A stretch of 64,000 bases of DNA from SIG299 sp964544055 (GCA_964544055.1 CAZJAA010000010.1:1-64000); one strand, 5' to 3'; shown: positions 7,623 to 16,662, counted from the first letter of the stretch. The notes: generated from the letters alone by a model not told the origin. Program-made: numbers and translations.

Positions 7623-8993
7623 ATGACAATTGCCGGCATTATTGCAGAATACAACCCTTATCACAATGGGCACGACTATATGATTCAAAAGGTGCGTGAA
7701 GAAACCGGTGCTGATTATGTCATTGCCGTAATGAGCGGTGATTTTACCCAACGTGGCATTCCGGGCATTACAGATAAATTCACCCGTGCAAAAATGGCAG
7801 CTTCCTGTGGAGCAGATGCCGTTTTTGAGCTTCCCGTGCGCTTTGCTACAGCAAATGCTGAGTGCTTTGCCACCGGAGCCGTATCGTTTTTTCATGCGCT
7901 TTCCTGTGTGAATATTCTTGCATTTGGCAGTGAGTGCGGCGCCGTTTCTGACTTTTCCGACACAGCTGCGCTTTTGCTCAACGAGCCGGAAGAATGGAAT
8001 GTTGATATCAAAGAAATGCAGCGCCAGGGATTTTCCTACCCAAAGGCTTTTGCCCACACAATTCAGAAGCATTGTCCAGAGCATGAAATTTCAGCCAGGC
8101 TTCTTGAATCACCCAACAACCTGCTTGGTCTGGAATATATTAAAGCATTACAAAAGCTTTCTTCTGCCATCCGCCCATACACCATTACACGCACCGGAAC
8201 CGGCTACCATGATGTCCATGCCGCTTACTCGTATGACTCCGGCACATTAATTGCCAGTGCCTCTGCCATACGCTCCACCCTGACACATTCCTCTGATGAC
8301 ACTGTGCAGGAGGACTTTTTTTCGGACGCCGCCAGTGCTTCCCGGACTGACAATTTCACCGGCACAGAAAAAAACGCTTTTTCCGGAAAGACTGTCCAAA
8401 CAGGTTGCATAAATACAAGTAACAAAATACAGTCGCTGCTTCCGCAAAACGCTTATCAAGTTCTTTCCGAAAGCTTTGGCAATACTGCGCCAATTGCTCA
8501 GGATGATTTTTCCCTGTTGCTCTCTGCACGGATTGCTGCAGAAACCAAGGACTCCCTTGCATCTTTTTTAGACGTTCCAAAAGAACTTGCTGACCGGATT
8601 TACCGCTTTCGTGATGAATTTCTGCCGTTTTCGGAACTGATTTCTACCATTAAACACAAACAGTTTACCTATGCCAGAATCAACCGAGCACTGCTTCATA
8701 TTCTGCTCGGTTTAAAAGAAAAGCCGGAGAATACTTCTGTGCCTTATGCCAGACTGCTTGCCATGAAAAAAACAGCCTCGCCCCTTATGAAAGAGCTGAA
8801 GGAGCGTTCCACCATTCCAATTATTACAAAACCTGCCACGGCACGCAAGGTTCTCACAGGGCGGGCACTGGAATTATTTCTGGAAGATGTGTATGCCGCA
8901 GATTTGTATCAGAGGGTGGTTTGTTCAAAATCCGGATTCGGATTAAAATTTGTATCAGATATAAAGAAAACGGTTGAATTGGTTGAAGCCTGA
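7623..8993 (+). CDS. tmcAL: tRNA(Met) cytidine acetate ligase (YlbM family)
   Basis: A nucleotidyltransferase-fold enzyme that activates acetate with ATP and acetylates the wobble cytidine of elongator tRNA-Met. The N-terminus MTIAGIIAEYNPYHNGHDYM carries the HNGH signature of the HIGH-type nucleotidyl-transfer site, and SAIRS fits the second conserved motif. The start at 7623 has AAAGGAG 7-10 bases upstream. At 456 aa it is longer than the roughly 400-aa YlbM proteins; the extra residues form a Ser/Thr-rich, low-complexity insert at about 225-275. Uniquely plus-strand here, it converges on the minus-strand coiled-coil gene with a shared terminator between. It is divergent from pta. Confidence 0.9.
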   Translation: MTIAGIIAEYNPYHNGHDYMIQKVREETGADYVIAVMSGDFTQRGIPGITDKFTRAKMAASCGADAVFELPVRFATANAECFATGAVSFFHALSCVNILAFGSECGAVSDFSDTAALLLNEPEEWNVDIKEMQRQGFSYPKAFAHTIQKHCPEHEISARLLESPNNLLGLEYIKALQKLSSAIRPYTITRTGTGYHDVHAAYSYDSGTLIASASAIRSTLTHSSDDTVQEDFFSDAASASRTDNFTGTEKNAFSGKTVQTGCINTSNKIQSLLPQNAYQVLSESFGNTAPIAQDDFSLLLSARIAAETKDSLASFLDVPKELADRIYRFRDEFLPFSELISTIKHKQFTYARINRALLHILLGLKEKPENTSVPYARLLAMKKTASPLMKELKERSTIPIITKPATARKVLTGRALELFLEDVYAADLYQRVVCSKSGFGLKFVSDIKKTVELVEA

Positions 8994-9024
8994 AAATACC
9001 TCTTATTAAGCATTTTCTCATAGC

Positions 9025-9087
9025 AAAAAAAACTCTGTAAAACACACCAAAACTGTTGACTTTTGGGTTGTTTAGCAGAGTTTTTTT
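9025..9087. terminator. Bidirectional terminator between tmcAL and convergent operon
   Basis: A long imperfect stem: an ACTCTG arm with a preceding A-run pairs with CAGAGT and a following run of seven T, extended inward by ACCAAAA/TTTTGGGT. The A-run and T-run on either side suit termination in both directions. Confidence 0.8.
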
Positions 9088-9151
9088 ACTGCACGACTCT
9101 CTCATGCGATTTTTTAAAAGCAAACGACGTTCTTATCATTCTGGACAAAGC

Positions 9152-9805
9152 TTAATCAATATTGTCGAAAAAAGCATCTGAATCAATGTCGTACATTTCA
9201 TCTTCCTTTTTGCGATAGTCTGTTTTTTCTTCGGAAGCTGCGGTGCTCTGTTCCTGCGGAACAACATCCTCATTTAACTCCCTGCGGTTTTCACGAACAA
9301 TTTTTAAATTTTCTTCCAGCGCACTAATCATAGCTTCGGTTTTTGCTCTCGTTTCTTCATAAGTGTTGGCAATCACACGCTCCACCTCGGAAAGCATGTC
9401 ATTTGTATATCGGAGTGCACCCATGCTGATAGCTTCTGCCTCACTGTTTGCCTGCTGAAAAATGCTGTCTGCCTGTTGTCCTGCCTTGGACACCATTTCA
9501 TTTGCCTGCAAATACGCCTGACGCATAATTTCACTTTCCTGCACTAACATTTCTGCCTGACGCTTTGCATCCGCAATAATCTTTTCCGCACGCTCCTCTG
9601 CATTGGCAATAATCTGGTCTTTGTTGGCAACCACCTTGGCGCAACGCTTGATTTCTTCCGGAATTTTTAATTTCATTTCATCCAGAATGTCGTAAATTTC
9701 TTCTTTCATGACAACAACCTGGGTCGCAGAAAACCCTTTTGGCTTGCAGCCCTCTATATATTCATACATTTCCTCAATTAACTGCTCAATTCTGTTCTGA
9801 CTCAT
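9152..9805 (-). CDS. Coiled-coil protein (ATP-synthase b-like/DivIVA-like)
   Basis: A 217-aa soluble protein with a long predicted coiled coil at about residues 55-175 (ANAEERAEKIIADAKRQAE and similar heptads rich in Ala, Glu and Lys). The C-terminal tail is acidic and disordered (DIDSDAFFDNID). There is no membrane span, so it is not the F0 b subunit, although automated annotation may call it that. It overlaps coaD by four bases (ATGA) with a GGGAGG site before its ATG. The rsmD-coaD-coiled-coil order recurs in Clostridia to my knowledge; the function is unknown and a structural or division-related role is only a guess. Confidence 0.75.
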   Translation of the reverse strand: MSQNRIEQLIEEMYEYIEGCKPKGFSATQVVVMKEEIYDILDEMKLKIPEEIKRCAKVVANKDQIIANAEERAEKIIADAKRQAEMLVQESEIMRQAYLQANEMVSKAGQQADSIFQQANSEAEAISMGALRYTNDMLSEVERVIANTYEETRAKTEAMISALEENLKIVRENRRELNEDVVPQEQSTAASEEKTDYRKKEDEMYDIDSDAFFDNID

Positions 9806-10290
9806 GAACGTTTCCTCCCCGCCTTCTTATATATATCGTCTACGATACATTCCGGTACGAACTTACCGATGTCACCGCCATAAGATGCAATTTCACGCAC
9901 GATGCTGGAACTCACGTAGGAATATTCTACACTTGTAGTTAAAAATATGGTATCCACAAAAGGATTCAGCCTATGATTTGTCTGGGCAATTTGCAGCTCA
10001 TATTCAAAGTCTGTAACCGCCCGCAGCCCACGGACAAGAACACTGGCTTCTTTTTTCTGAGCAAAGTCAACCAACAGTCCATCAAACCCCTCTACCTCCA
10101 CATTCGGCAGATTTTTAGTCACACGCCGAATCATTTCAACTCTTTCTTCCATTGAAAACATTGGCTGTTTTGCACCATTAATCAATACTCCGATAATCAG
10201 TTTATCAACTAGTTTGGAGGCTCTCAGAATAATATCTAAATGCCCCTGGGTTACCGGATCAAAGCTGCCCGGATAAATCCCGATTCTCAT
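9802..10290 (-). CDS. coaD: Phosphopantetheine adenylyltransferase
   Basis: Penultimate step of CoA biosynthesis: joins 4'-phosphopantetheine and ATP to dephospho-CoA. The 162-aa protein starts MRIGIYPGSFDPVTQGHLDI, containing the TxGH nucleotide-binding motif, and has the conserved GLRAVTDFEYE segment and VEYSYVSSSIVREIA for ATP phosphate binding. The ATG at 10290 is chosen over a GTG two codons earlier because GGAGA is correctly spaced to it. It is the middle gene of rsmD-coaD-coiled-coil, with 33 bases after rsmD. Confidence 0.97.
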   Translation of the reverse strand: MRIGIYPGSFDPVTQGHLDIILRASKLVDKLIIGVLINGAKQPMFSMEERVEMIRRVTKNLPNVEVEGFDGLLVDFAQKKEASVLVRGLRAVTDFEYELQIAQTNHRLNPFVDTIFLTTSVEYSYVSSSIVREIASYGGDIGKFVPECIVDDIYKKAGRKRS

Positions 10291-10323
10291 AAACACATCT
10301 CCATTCTATGATATAAACCAGTA

Positions 10324-10893
10324 TTACGCAGGCTCATCCTCCAAAAGTTGGATAAATACATGCTGGTTGTTTTTATACTTTTTTTCACGAAACAGTTCAA
10401 AGCCCAGTGCATCCAGATAAGAAAAATCTGTCTGGATGGAAGCTTCCACAACAATTAACGTATCTTCCCCAACAAGGCAGGAATTGCTTAAGTGCTCCAG
10501 CACTTTTCGTTCCAGCCCATTGTCATAGGGAGGATCCATAAAAATGATGTCAAACGCCTTGCCTTCTTTCTCTAGCAACGGCACAGCCTGAAAAACGTCC
10601 ATACCAAGCAGTCTTGCCTCTTCTGACAGCTTTGTGTTTTTTAAATTTTCTCTGATGCAGGAAAGTGCTTCTGCACTCTGCTCTACCATTACTACATCCT
10701 TTGCTCCCCGGCTTAATGCCTCAATTCCAATTGCTCCGCTTCCGCTGAATAAATCAAGGAAACGGCAGTCTGCCAGATGCATATTAAGGATATTAAACAG
10801 GGTTTCTTTTGTACGGTCCTGGGTAGGCCTGACCGCCATGCCCGGCACAGTTTTTAAAAGTAAATGACGTCTGGAACCGGCAATGACTCTCAT
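10324..10893 (-). CDS. rsmD: 16S rRNA (guanine966-N2)-methyltransferase
   Basis: An SAM-dependent methyltransferase that modifies G966 of 16S rRNA. It is 189 aa, family length. Motif I is LDLFSGSGAIGIEALSRGA (about residues 41-59) and the catalytic motif IV is MDPPYDNG (about residues 119-126), both diagnostic. AAAGGAG precedes the ATG. It is the first gene of a three-gene unit with coaD and the coiled-coil gene, the usual rsmD-coaD pairing. Confidence 0.96.
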   Translation of the reverse strand: MRVIAGSRRHLLLKTVPGMAVRPTQDRTKETLFNILNMHLADCRFLDLFSGSGAIGIEALSRGAKDVVMVEQSAEALSCIRENLKNTKLSEEARLLGMDVFQAVPLLEKEGKAFDIIFMDPPYDNGLERKVLEHLSNSCLVGEDTLIVVEASIQTDFSYLDALGFELFREKKYKNNQHVFIQLLEDEPA

Positions 10894-11070
10894 GCATATG
10901 CTCCTTTTCTCAAAAAAGTTATTTCTTTTAAATCTTCTACATCTATTTTAGTTTATCGTATCTTTCCTCGAAATTCAACCTTTTCTTTAAAAATCTTCCG
11001 ATTTTTTCTTAAAAATGAAAGAATTTCTTTTAAAATAGCTCATTTTTTCTCAAAAAAATAATTTTCAAAA

Positions 11071-11100
11071 AAGAAAAGGCACCGCAACAAGGCGATGCCT
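11071..11100 (-). terminator. Terminator of the SASP gene
   Basis: Minus-strand GGCATCGCC-TTGTT-GCGGTGCC stem with one wobble pair, followed by TTTTCTTTTTT, 34 bases after the SASP stop. Confidence 0.85.
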
Positions 11101-11134
11101 CCTCTTTTCTCTCTTTTCCAATGAAACTGTCAGA

Positions 11135-11335
11135 TTATTTACCAGCCATGGTTTCTTCCTGACGCTTAATCATCTTACGAACCATTTCGCCGCCAACGCT
11201 TCCGTTCTGTGCGCTGGTCAGATTACCGTTATAACCGTTGGTTAAAGGCACACCAAGCTCAGTTGCAACTTCCATCTTGAATTTGTTCATAGCGTCCTTT
11301 GCATCAGGAACTTCTACTCGACTCTTACTAGCCAT
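11135..11335 (-). CDS. Alpha/beta-type small acid-soluble spore protein
   Basis: A 66-aa DNA-coating protein of dormant spores. It has the family hallmarks: MKFEVA-like motif in the form KFKMEVATELGV, the germination-protease cleavage region around TELGV, and GYNGNLTSAQNGSVGGEMVRKM at the second helix. Length is normal. A GGAGG site precedes the ATG. It is monocistronic with its own terminator, as usual for these genes, which are read in the forespore by sigma-G; I could not identify a convincing sigma-G promoter. It marks the organism as belonging to a spore-forming lineage. Confidence 0.95.
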   Translation of the reverse strand: MASKSRVEVPDAKDAMNKFKMEVATELGVPLTNGYNGNLTSAQNGSVGGEMVRKMIKRQEETMAGK

Positions 11336-11431
11336 TTTTCATACCTCCAAATAAATTTGTTTTGGTGTTACGCTAGTAGTATTTGCAGAAGTTACTGAAA
11401 TACACTGGAAGCTTTTGCTATTCTTTTCTGG

Positions 11432-11674
11432 TCATTTTGTGTATTTTTTAATCATTTTTATGAAATACCACACTGCGGAAATTCCCACCGCCACACCAGA
11501 ATACAGCAGCATATGCTCAAAATCAAGATTTATTATGGATACATAACGCACAAACATAAAACTTAATATCAAAAGAATAAAAAGTACATAGGCAAAAGTT
11601 CCGGCAACAGTAAGAAAGAAAAAAATAATGTCTTTCACAATATCCTTAGGGTCTAATTTTGAATTTCTGCTCAT
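11432..11674 (-). CDS. Small two-span membrane protein
   Basis: About 80 aa from the ATG at 11674, which overlaps the GH43 stop as ATGA and has AGGA upstream. A start nine codons earlier lacks a ribosome site. Two hydrophobic segments are visible (IIFFFLTVAGTFAYVLFILL and, after a loop, MLLYSGVAVGISAVWYFI), with a basic C-terminus. Unrecognised family. Its coupling to the last GH43 gene makes it the terminal member of the arabinan locus, though it may be a passenger. Confidence 0.6.
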   Translation of the reverse strand: MSRNSKLDPKDIVKDIIFFFLTVAGTFAYVLFILLILSFMFVRYVSIINLDFEHMLLYSGVAVGISAVWYFIKMIKKYTK

Positions 11675-13080
11675 AGTTTTTCCTGCTTTCTTTTCATCCA
11701 TACTGCATGGTTATTTTTTAAATAACCACTGACAAATTCACATTCGCCACCGTTTTCAAAATCAAATGCTGCGCCATGTACCCCACAGGCAAAGTCTATC
11801 GGGAAGCTTCCAATGACACTCTTTTTCATTTTGTTGTCATCATTGGATAGTACAATGATTTCCCAAAGGCTGCCATTCTTCTGCCATGTCTCCTTTTGCT
11901 GCTCTGTCACAGAAACTGCTGACGGTTCCTCCGCATAAACCTCCGGAGCAAATACCGGCCACCCTTCCACAAAATACATTCGGCGCACTGCCATATAGTG
12001 CATGTAAAAGGTCAATCTGTCCCCCGGCTGATCCGAGCCGTGATGCAAATTCCAGGCACCGTCTCTTACATGATGGACAAAGAAATATTGTCCGGTTGGT
12101 TCATGATAAAACGGTACACCGTGTCCCGGTCCACGAAAGCCGCCAAACTTCCATGAAATTTCTGCTTCCTGCTCTTTATTTTCCTCCGGCTGGTTTTCCA
12201 CACATCCGCTATCTTTTTTTTGTGCGGAATCGTCAGCCGCATACGGACGCTCTGCTGCAAACTGATAACTGCCGGCTAACTTTTGTCCAAGGGAAACACC
12301 ATCCAGACTTTTTCCTTCTCTGTCCAGGTATGGACCATCCACACTGTCGCTAATACCGACGCGGATATCGTAATCATCTCCCAGCCAGCCATACGACAAA
12401 AAGAGCAGATATTTTTTCCACTCCGGATGATACAGAACGGCTGCCCCTTCCGGTCCGTCAATATAGGAATGCTCCGGCTTCACGGCAATCCGTCTGCCAA
12501 GCTCTTTTGCAGTACAATTTAAGCATAATCCGTTTTTCGGGTCCAGCTCCTTTACAAAAATGCCTCCAAAGAACGAACCGTAAACCAGATATTTTCTTCC
12601 TTCCGGTGTGTCCACCACATGCGCATCTATCGCATTTGGCTCTGCATCTGTTGTTCCCCAGGTATCCGCCACCACGCCCCGGTTTTCAAACGGTCCCTCC
12701 GGATGTGCTGCCACCGCCAGCCAAATACGCGATTCCGAACTGCCAAACGCCTTTGTTGCAGAATAATACATCCGGTATTCTCCATTAACATACTCCGTAA
12801 ACGGTGCCCAGAAGCCTCCGGTTGGCGGGTATTCGCCATTATCGCATCCCTCAGCAATGGCTTTCTCCGACAACGCCATGCCAACATATTCAAACTCAAC
12901 GAAATCCCTGCTTCTTCTGATTTGGATGCCCTGACGATACGGACTTGTAATTGCACCGTCGGTGGAATACGAATAACACCATCCACTGACCGGATCATAC
13001 ATCATCCCCGGATCATGGGATTCAAAGCATGGATTTTTTTTCCTGTCATGCAGGTTTAACATAAACCCCGGTTTTTTCAT
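11671..13080 (-). CDS. Intracellular GH43 glycosidase (arabinanase-like)
   Basis: 469 aa, five-bladed beta-propeller family GH43. Signature features are SHDPGMMYD near residue 20 (catalytic base Asp), GGFWAPF at about 90, NAIDAHVV (pKa-modulating Asp region) and YIDGPEGAAVLY (general acid Glu region). It has no signal peptide, unlike the next gene upstream, so it should act on imported arabino-oligosaccharides in the cytoplasm. A loop of about 40 residues near 290 is acidic and low-complexity. GGAGGGGG precedes the ATG. The exact subfamily and whether it is endo- or exo-acting are not certain. Confidence 0.85.
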   Translation of the reverse strand: MKKPGFMLNLHDRKKNPCFESHDPGMMYDPVSGWCYSYSTDGAITSPYRQGIQIRRSRDFVEFEYVGMALSEKAIAEGCDNGEYPPTGGFWAPFTEYVNGEYRMYYSATKAFGSSESRIWLAVAAHPEGPFENRGVVADTWGTTDAEPNAIDAHVVDTPEGRKYLVYGSFFGGIFVKELDPKNGLCLNCTAKELGRRIAVKPEHSYIDGPEGAAVLYHPEWKKYLLFLSYGWLGDDYDIRVGISDSVDGPYLDREGKSLDGVSLGQKLAGSYQFAAERPYAADDSAQKKDSGCVENQPEENKEQEAEISWKFGGFRGPGHGVPFYHEPTGQYFFVHHVRDGAWNLHHGSDQPGDRLTFYMHYMAVRRMYFVEGWPVFAPEVYAEEPSAVSVTEQQKETWQKNGSLWEIIVLSNDDNKMKKSVIGSFPIDFACGVHGAAFDFENGGECEFVSGYLKNNHAVWMKRKQEKL

Positions 13081-13107
13081 AAACCCCCTCCATTATCGCC
13101 TTTTTTC

Positions 13108-13124
13108 GGTAACTATTCCGCCCA
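13108..13124. repeat. Possible solo end of the 189-bp repeat family
   Basis: GGTAACTATTCCGCCCA here nearly matches the left terminus of the palindromic element at 16299 (GGTAACTATTCAGCCCCA). No other part of the element is present. It may be a remnant or chance; it lies in the gap between two GH43 genes. Confidence 0.3.
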
Positions 13125-13130
13125 CGCCTT

Positions 13131-15176
13131 TTATTCTGTCATTTTACTGCCCCAGAGGGTCAGCTGGTTATCCTGTCCAAGTGCAGTAAATACCATGGTC
13201 TTTCTTGTCAGGTTCTCCACATTCATTTCCAGTGCCACACCACTGTAGGTGACACCGTTTAATGTAATATAAAGGTACGAAGTGCTTTCCTCCAGCTTCC
13301 AGGAACCGGTATAATATCCGGTTACGGTTCCGTCTGTCTGTAAGGTAATTGCCTCCGGAGTCTTTGCCTCCAGATTTTTATAGTCAATGTCCAGTTCATG
13401 CAGAATGACTTCATACGTTCCGACAACCTTTTCTGCCGTGCAGACAGAAGCATCCAGTACTTCGTCCGTGGTCTGGTAAGGTGCCGCCACCAGCCAGCCT
13501 TCTTTGTTTAAAAACAGCTGATGTACACGGACGGAATGTCCCTCCGTGCCATCCGTGGTTCTGGTATGATATACAATGTGTGCTCTTCCATCCGTATCCA
13601 CAAAGGCTGAGTTGTGCCCCTGGGCAACCTCACCTACACTGAAGGTTCTCCACTGATAGCCGCCAAACAAACGGATTCCCTTGTTTGCCAGATTGTAGTT
13701 AAACACATACTTATCCGAATAGGCATCATTACCAAGTGCATCTACATACGGACCGTCCGGAGTTTCGCTGCGGAACACTCTTACGTTGTAGCCGCCGGCC
13801 GCTTCGAGATTGCCGTAGGAAATAAACAGCCAGTAATAATCACCGATTTTTTCAATGTAGCTTGCTTCACCGGATACATATTTGCCTCCGGCAATCTTTT
13901 TACCAAAATATGCATCGGAATGCTCGTTTGTTTCATAGGTCACACTGTAATCACGAAGACCTGTCTGCTCATCCAGCTCTAAAATAAAAATACCGCCGGA
14001 CCAGGAACCATACGCCATCCACAAATTGCCGTCATCATCATAAAAAATGGTTGGATCAATACAGTTTGGAAATTCATCTCCCCACTTGCCGTTGATAACA
14101 CCGTTTTTGATGTAACGCTCCGGAAGCTCACTCATTCCAAGCACTTCGTCTGCATCCGTCTGTGTCCAGTTGTCCGCATCAAATCCACCGTATACAATAC
14201 TTCCGGCATACTCAAACGGACCGGTTGCAGAATCCGAGGTCAGCAGCACGATGTTGGACTTCCAGGTGTCACCGTTTGCACTTAAATAATAACAGTATTT
14301 GCCCATAGCTTCGTTATAGATTACATCCGGAGCCCACAGATAGCTGTACCACGCACCGGAATCCTTGTTCCATTCACTGATTTTTTCCCTTGTTTCCTTA
14401 TCAAAGGAATTGCGCCACTCGTTATCTCTGTTTGTCCAGTTGACCAAATCTGTTGTAGAGCTTAATGTCATATGTGTTCCGTAAATATAATACATTCCAT
14501 CAAAGTCCTTAAAAATGGACGGGTCATGACAGGTAGTACGTTTTGCACCGACGTATTCACTTAAACCAAACTTTTCCTTTTCCATACCAAGGCTTAATTC
14601 TACGGTTGCGCGAATCATTACCTTTTCACCACCATACATAAACTCCACATACGGACGCAGTGTAACCGTTTTTTTGGTACTTAACACGGAAATATTTTCT
14701 TCGGATTTTGTTCCGTTGTAAGGGTCTGTACCGTATTCCGGTGCTGCATTGTCAATCACCTCTCCGGTGACCGGAAACGTTGCCTCATCTCCAATTAAAG
14801 TTCCGTGAACCTCATAGCTTTCGCCGTAAAATATCTGCGGAAGCTCGGTTGGCATAGAAAGAGAATTTGCCGCTTTTAATCCGCTGGAATTTTTGTACTC
14901 AATCGCAGATTTATTTACGACATATAATTGATGATTGTTTTCAATCTTAACCGTATAGTAAATCTTCTCTCCTGCCTCATAGGAGGTTTTGTCGGTGGAG
15001 ACCGTAATCGAAATCTGCTCTTCCGTCATCGTGTTGGAAGTTCCGTTATCCACCAACGGTTCTACGGTCGGTGTTGGGGTTGATGATGGATTGGCACCCT
15101 GACTATTTCCACCGCATGCCACACAGACTGCACATAAACCTGCTGCAAAAAGCAGCCCTAACAATTTTTTTCTCAT
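13131..15176 (-). CDS. Secreted endo-1,5-alpha-L-arabinanase lipoprotein (GH43)
   Basis: 681 aa. The N-terminus has a lipoprotein signal (hydrophobic core then CVACGG, Cys21) followed by a Ser/Thr/Pro-rich linker, so it is anchored at the outer membrane face. Residues 50-200 form a beta-rich N-terminal module. The GH43 propeller begins at HDPSIFKDFDGMYYIYGTH (Asp218), with FPNCIDPTIFYDDDGNLWMA near 370 and VSGEASYIEK near 437 as the other acid-site regions. The last 110 residues form a C-terminal beta domain found in large GH43 arabinanases of the Bacillus AbnB type. It probably cuts arabinan backbone outside the cell. GGAATGGAGA precedes the ATG. It is downstream of a GH43 exo-enzyme by 35 bases. 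Confidence 0.88.
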   Translation of the reverse strand: MRKKLLGLLFAAGLCAVCVACGGNSQGANPSSTPTPTVEPLVDNGTSNTMTEEQISITVSTDKTSYEAGEKIYYTVKIENNHQLYVVNKSAIEYKNSSGLKAANSLSMPTELPQIFYGESYEVHGTLIGDEATFPVTGEVIDNAAPEYGTDPYNGTKSEENISVLSTKKTVTLRPYVEFMYGGEKVMIRATVELSLGMEKEKFGLSEYVGAKRTTCHDPSIFKDFDGMYYIYGTHMTLSSTTDLVNWTNRDNEWRNSFDKETREKISEWNKDSGAWYSYLWAPDVIYNEAMGKYCYYLSANGDTWKSNIVLLTSDSATGPFEYAGSIVYGGFDADNWTQTDADEVLGMSELPERYIKNGVINGKWGDEFPNCIDPTIFYDDDGNLWMAYGSWSGGIFILELDEQTGLRDYSVTYETNEHSDAYFGKKIAGGKYVSGEASYIEKIGDYYWLFISYGNLEAAGGYNVRVFRSETPDGPYVDALGNDAYSDKYVFNYNLANKGIRLFGGYQWRTFSVGEVAQGHNSAFVDTDGRAHIVYHTRTTDGTEGHSVRVHQLFLNKEGWLVAAPYQTTDEVLDASVCTAEKVVGTYEVILHELDIDYKNLEAKTPEAITLQTDGTVTGYYTGSWKLEESTSYLYITLNGVTYSGVALEMNVENLTRKTMVFTALGQDNQLTLWGSKMTE

Positions 15177-15211
15177 TCACATTCTCCATTCCCGGACAGA
15201 TGCCCGCAGTT

Positions 15212-16195
15212 TTAAAATTTCACCATGTTTTTGTAATCAAATACCGGATAACCCTTTTCATCCCAGTTAACCTTCATTAACATGGCATGACGATTTGGGT
15301 CATACAGAGGGTCGCCCACAATTTCCAGATAGGTTCTTGCATGGAATACGCAAACATCCTCCCCATTTTCATCCTTGGTAAAGCTGTTGTGTCCCGGTCC
15401 ATAAAAGCCCTTTTCCCGGTCGGAGCAGAGTACCGGATAACGCTCTTTTTTCCATGCCTTCGGGTCTAAAATATCCTCATCCTCACCAACGCTCATCAGA
15501 CCCATGCAGTAGCATTCTCCGGTTGCACTTGCCGAATATGCCATAAAGATTCTGCCGTTGTGCTTTACAATTGCCGGTCCTTCGTTGACCCAGATATCTA
15601 CTCTCTCCCAGTCGTAGTCCGGAGTCGTAAGAAGCACCTGTGCTGTTGCAAGCTTCGTTGCAGACTCCATCTTTGCAATATAAAGATTGGAAATCTGGAT
15701 ACCGACACTTACTTTTTCTGCCCAGATGTAGTAATAGCTTCCCTTGTGTTCAAAAATGGTAGCATCTAAAGAAAATGCCTCAAAGGAATAAATATCATCA
15801 TCACTTCGCTGCATCTTGCCTTTTTCTACCCAGGAACCGGTCATTGGGTCATCACTCTGACATTCCAGCACGAACGGACGAATTTTCCACATATCGTCCT
15901 GCTCTCCGGCTGCAAAATAAATATACCACTTTCCAAATAAAAAGTGAATCTCCGGTGCCCAGATATGACGGCTCATTTCACCGGACTCATGCTTTGTCCA
16001 CACCGTAACTTCTTCGGCATCACGCAGTCCGTTTAAGGTGGATGCCTTTCTTAAAATGATTTTATCATAGCTTGGTACAGATGCCGTAAAATAATACGTT
16101 CCATCCGTATGCTGATACACATATGGGTCAGCACGCTGCTCAATCCATGGTGTGTTAAACTCTGTTAATACTCCGTTTCTTCTTAATTCAGTCAT
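15212..16195 (-). CDS. Exo-alpha-L-arabinofuranosidase, GH43 (subfamily 26-like)
   Basis: 327 aa with no signal peptide, a single-domain GH43 propeller. RADPYVYQHTDGTYYFTASV near residue 20 holds the catalytic base; RHIWAPEIHF near 90, FSLDATIF near 145 and VNEGPAIV near 210 are the other blade motifs. The RADPYVY opening and short length match GH43_26 exo-1,5-arabinofuranosidases, which release arabinose from linear arabino-oligosaccharides. AGGAGG precedes the ATG. An internal terminator and a mobile repeat separate it from the upstream lipoprotein gene, so the three GH43 genes may have their own promoter. Confidence 0.87.
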   Translation of the reverse strand: MTELRRNGVLTEFNTPWIEQRADPYVYQHTDGTYYFTASVPSYDKIILRKASTLNGLRDAEEVTVWTKHESGEMSRHIWAPEIHFLFGKWYIYFAAGEQDDMWKIRPFVLECQSDDPMTGSWVEKGKMQRSDDDIYSFEAFSLDATIFEHKGSYYYIWAEKVSVGIQISNLYIAKMESATKLATAQVLLTTPDYDWERVDIWVNEGPAIVKHNGRIFMAYSASATGECYCMGLMSVGEDEDILDPKAWKKERYPVLCSDREKGFYGPGHNSFTKDENGEDVCVFHARTYLEIVGDPLYDPNRHAMLMKVNWDEKGYPVFDYKNMVKF

Positions 16196-16298
16196 TTTTC
16201 ATATCCTCCTGTCTATCGAATCTCCACTTGCAACATTTCTCTCCTGTTTTGCTGCCGTTTGCCTGATGTCACTTTTTGCTCACGGCAATTGCTTTTTT

Positions 16299-16487
16299 GG
16301 TAACTATTCAGCCCCACCACCCACATTCGTAAAATCTGCCAGCTATGCTGTCAGTCGCTGCTAAAGCAGCTTATCATTTTACTCATGTGTGTGGCGTGGT
16401 GCTAATCGCCCATATATAAGCAAGTACCCAGTCTTGCAAGCAAGCTTGCATCCTGTGTACTTGCTTATATATGGCTGAATAGTTACC
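16299..16487. mobile_element. 189-bp palindromic MITE-like element
   Basis: The element is bounded by perfect 15-bp terminal inverted repeats, GGTAACTATTCAGCC at 16299-16313 and its reverse complement at 16473-16487. Inside are a core with CTGCCAGC and GCTGTCAGTCGCTGCT shared with the element at 55602-55790, and a perfect 18-bp inverted pair CCATATATAAGCAAGTAC (16410-16427 and 16457-16474). It encodes no protein. Its length is identical to that of the other copy. No target duplication is clear, although both flanks are T-runs. Confidence 0.65.
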
Positions 16488-16566
16488 TTTTTGTGTTCAA
16501 GCACACATATCGCATTATCTGAATGTCCTGAAATAACGTAATATCTATGTTTGACACACCTGTAAG

Positions 16567-16609
16567 GAAAAAGCCGCTCCGGATTCGGAGAACCGTCCCC
16601 GGAACGGCT
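16567..16609 (-). terminator. Intrinsic terminator after the 977-aa lipoprotein gene
   Basis: Minus-strand AGCCGTTCCGG and CCGGAGCGGCT pair over 11 positions (one wobble), followed by TTTTTCC. It lies about 55 bases beyond the stop and splits the arabinan locus into two transcription segments. Confidence 0.85.
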
Positions 16610-16662
16610 GTATTCACTTAAACTTTTTTACTTTTACTTAAACTCTTTTGCAATCGCAGAGA

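Noticed and set aside
7557..8084. 175-codon minus-strand frame
   Set aside because: It is antisense to the well-supported tmcAL gene and has no ribosome site.
9152..9805. F-type ATP synthase b subunit
   Set aside because: It has the Ala/Glu coiled coil but no membrane span and no other ATP synthase genes nearby.
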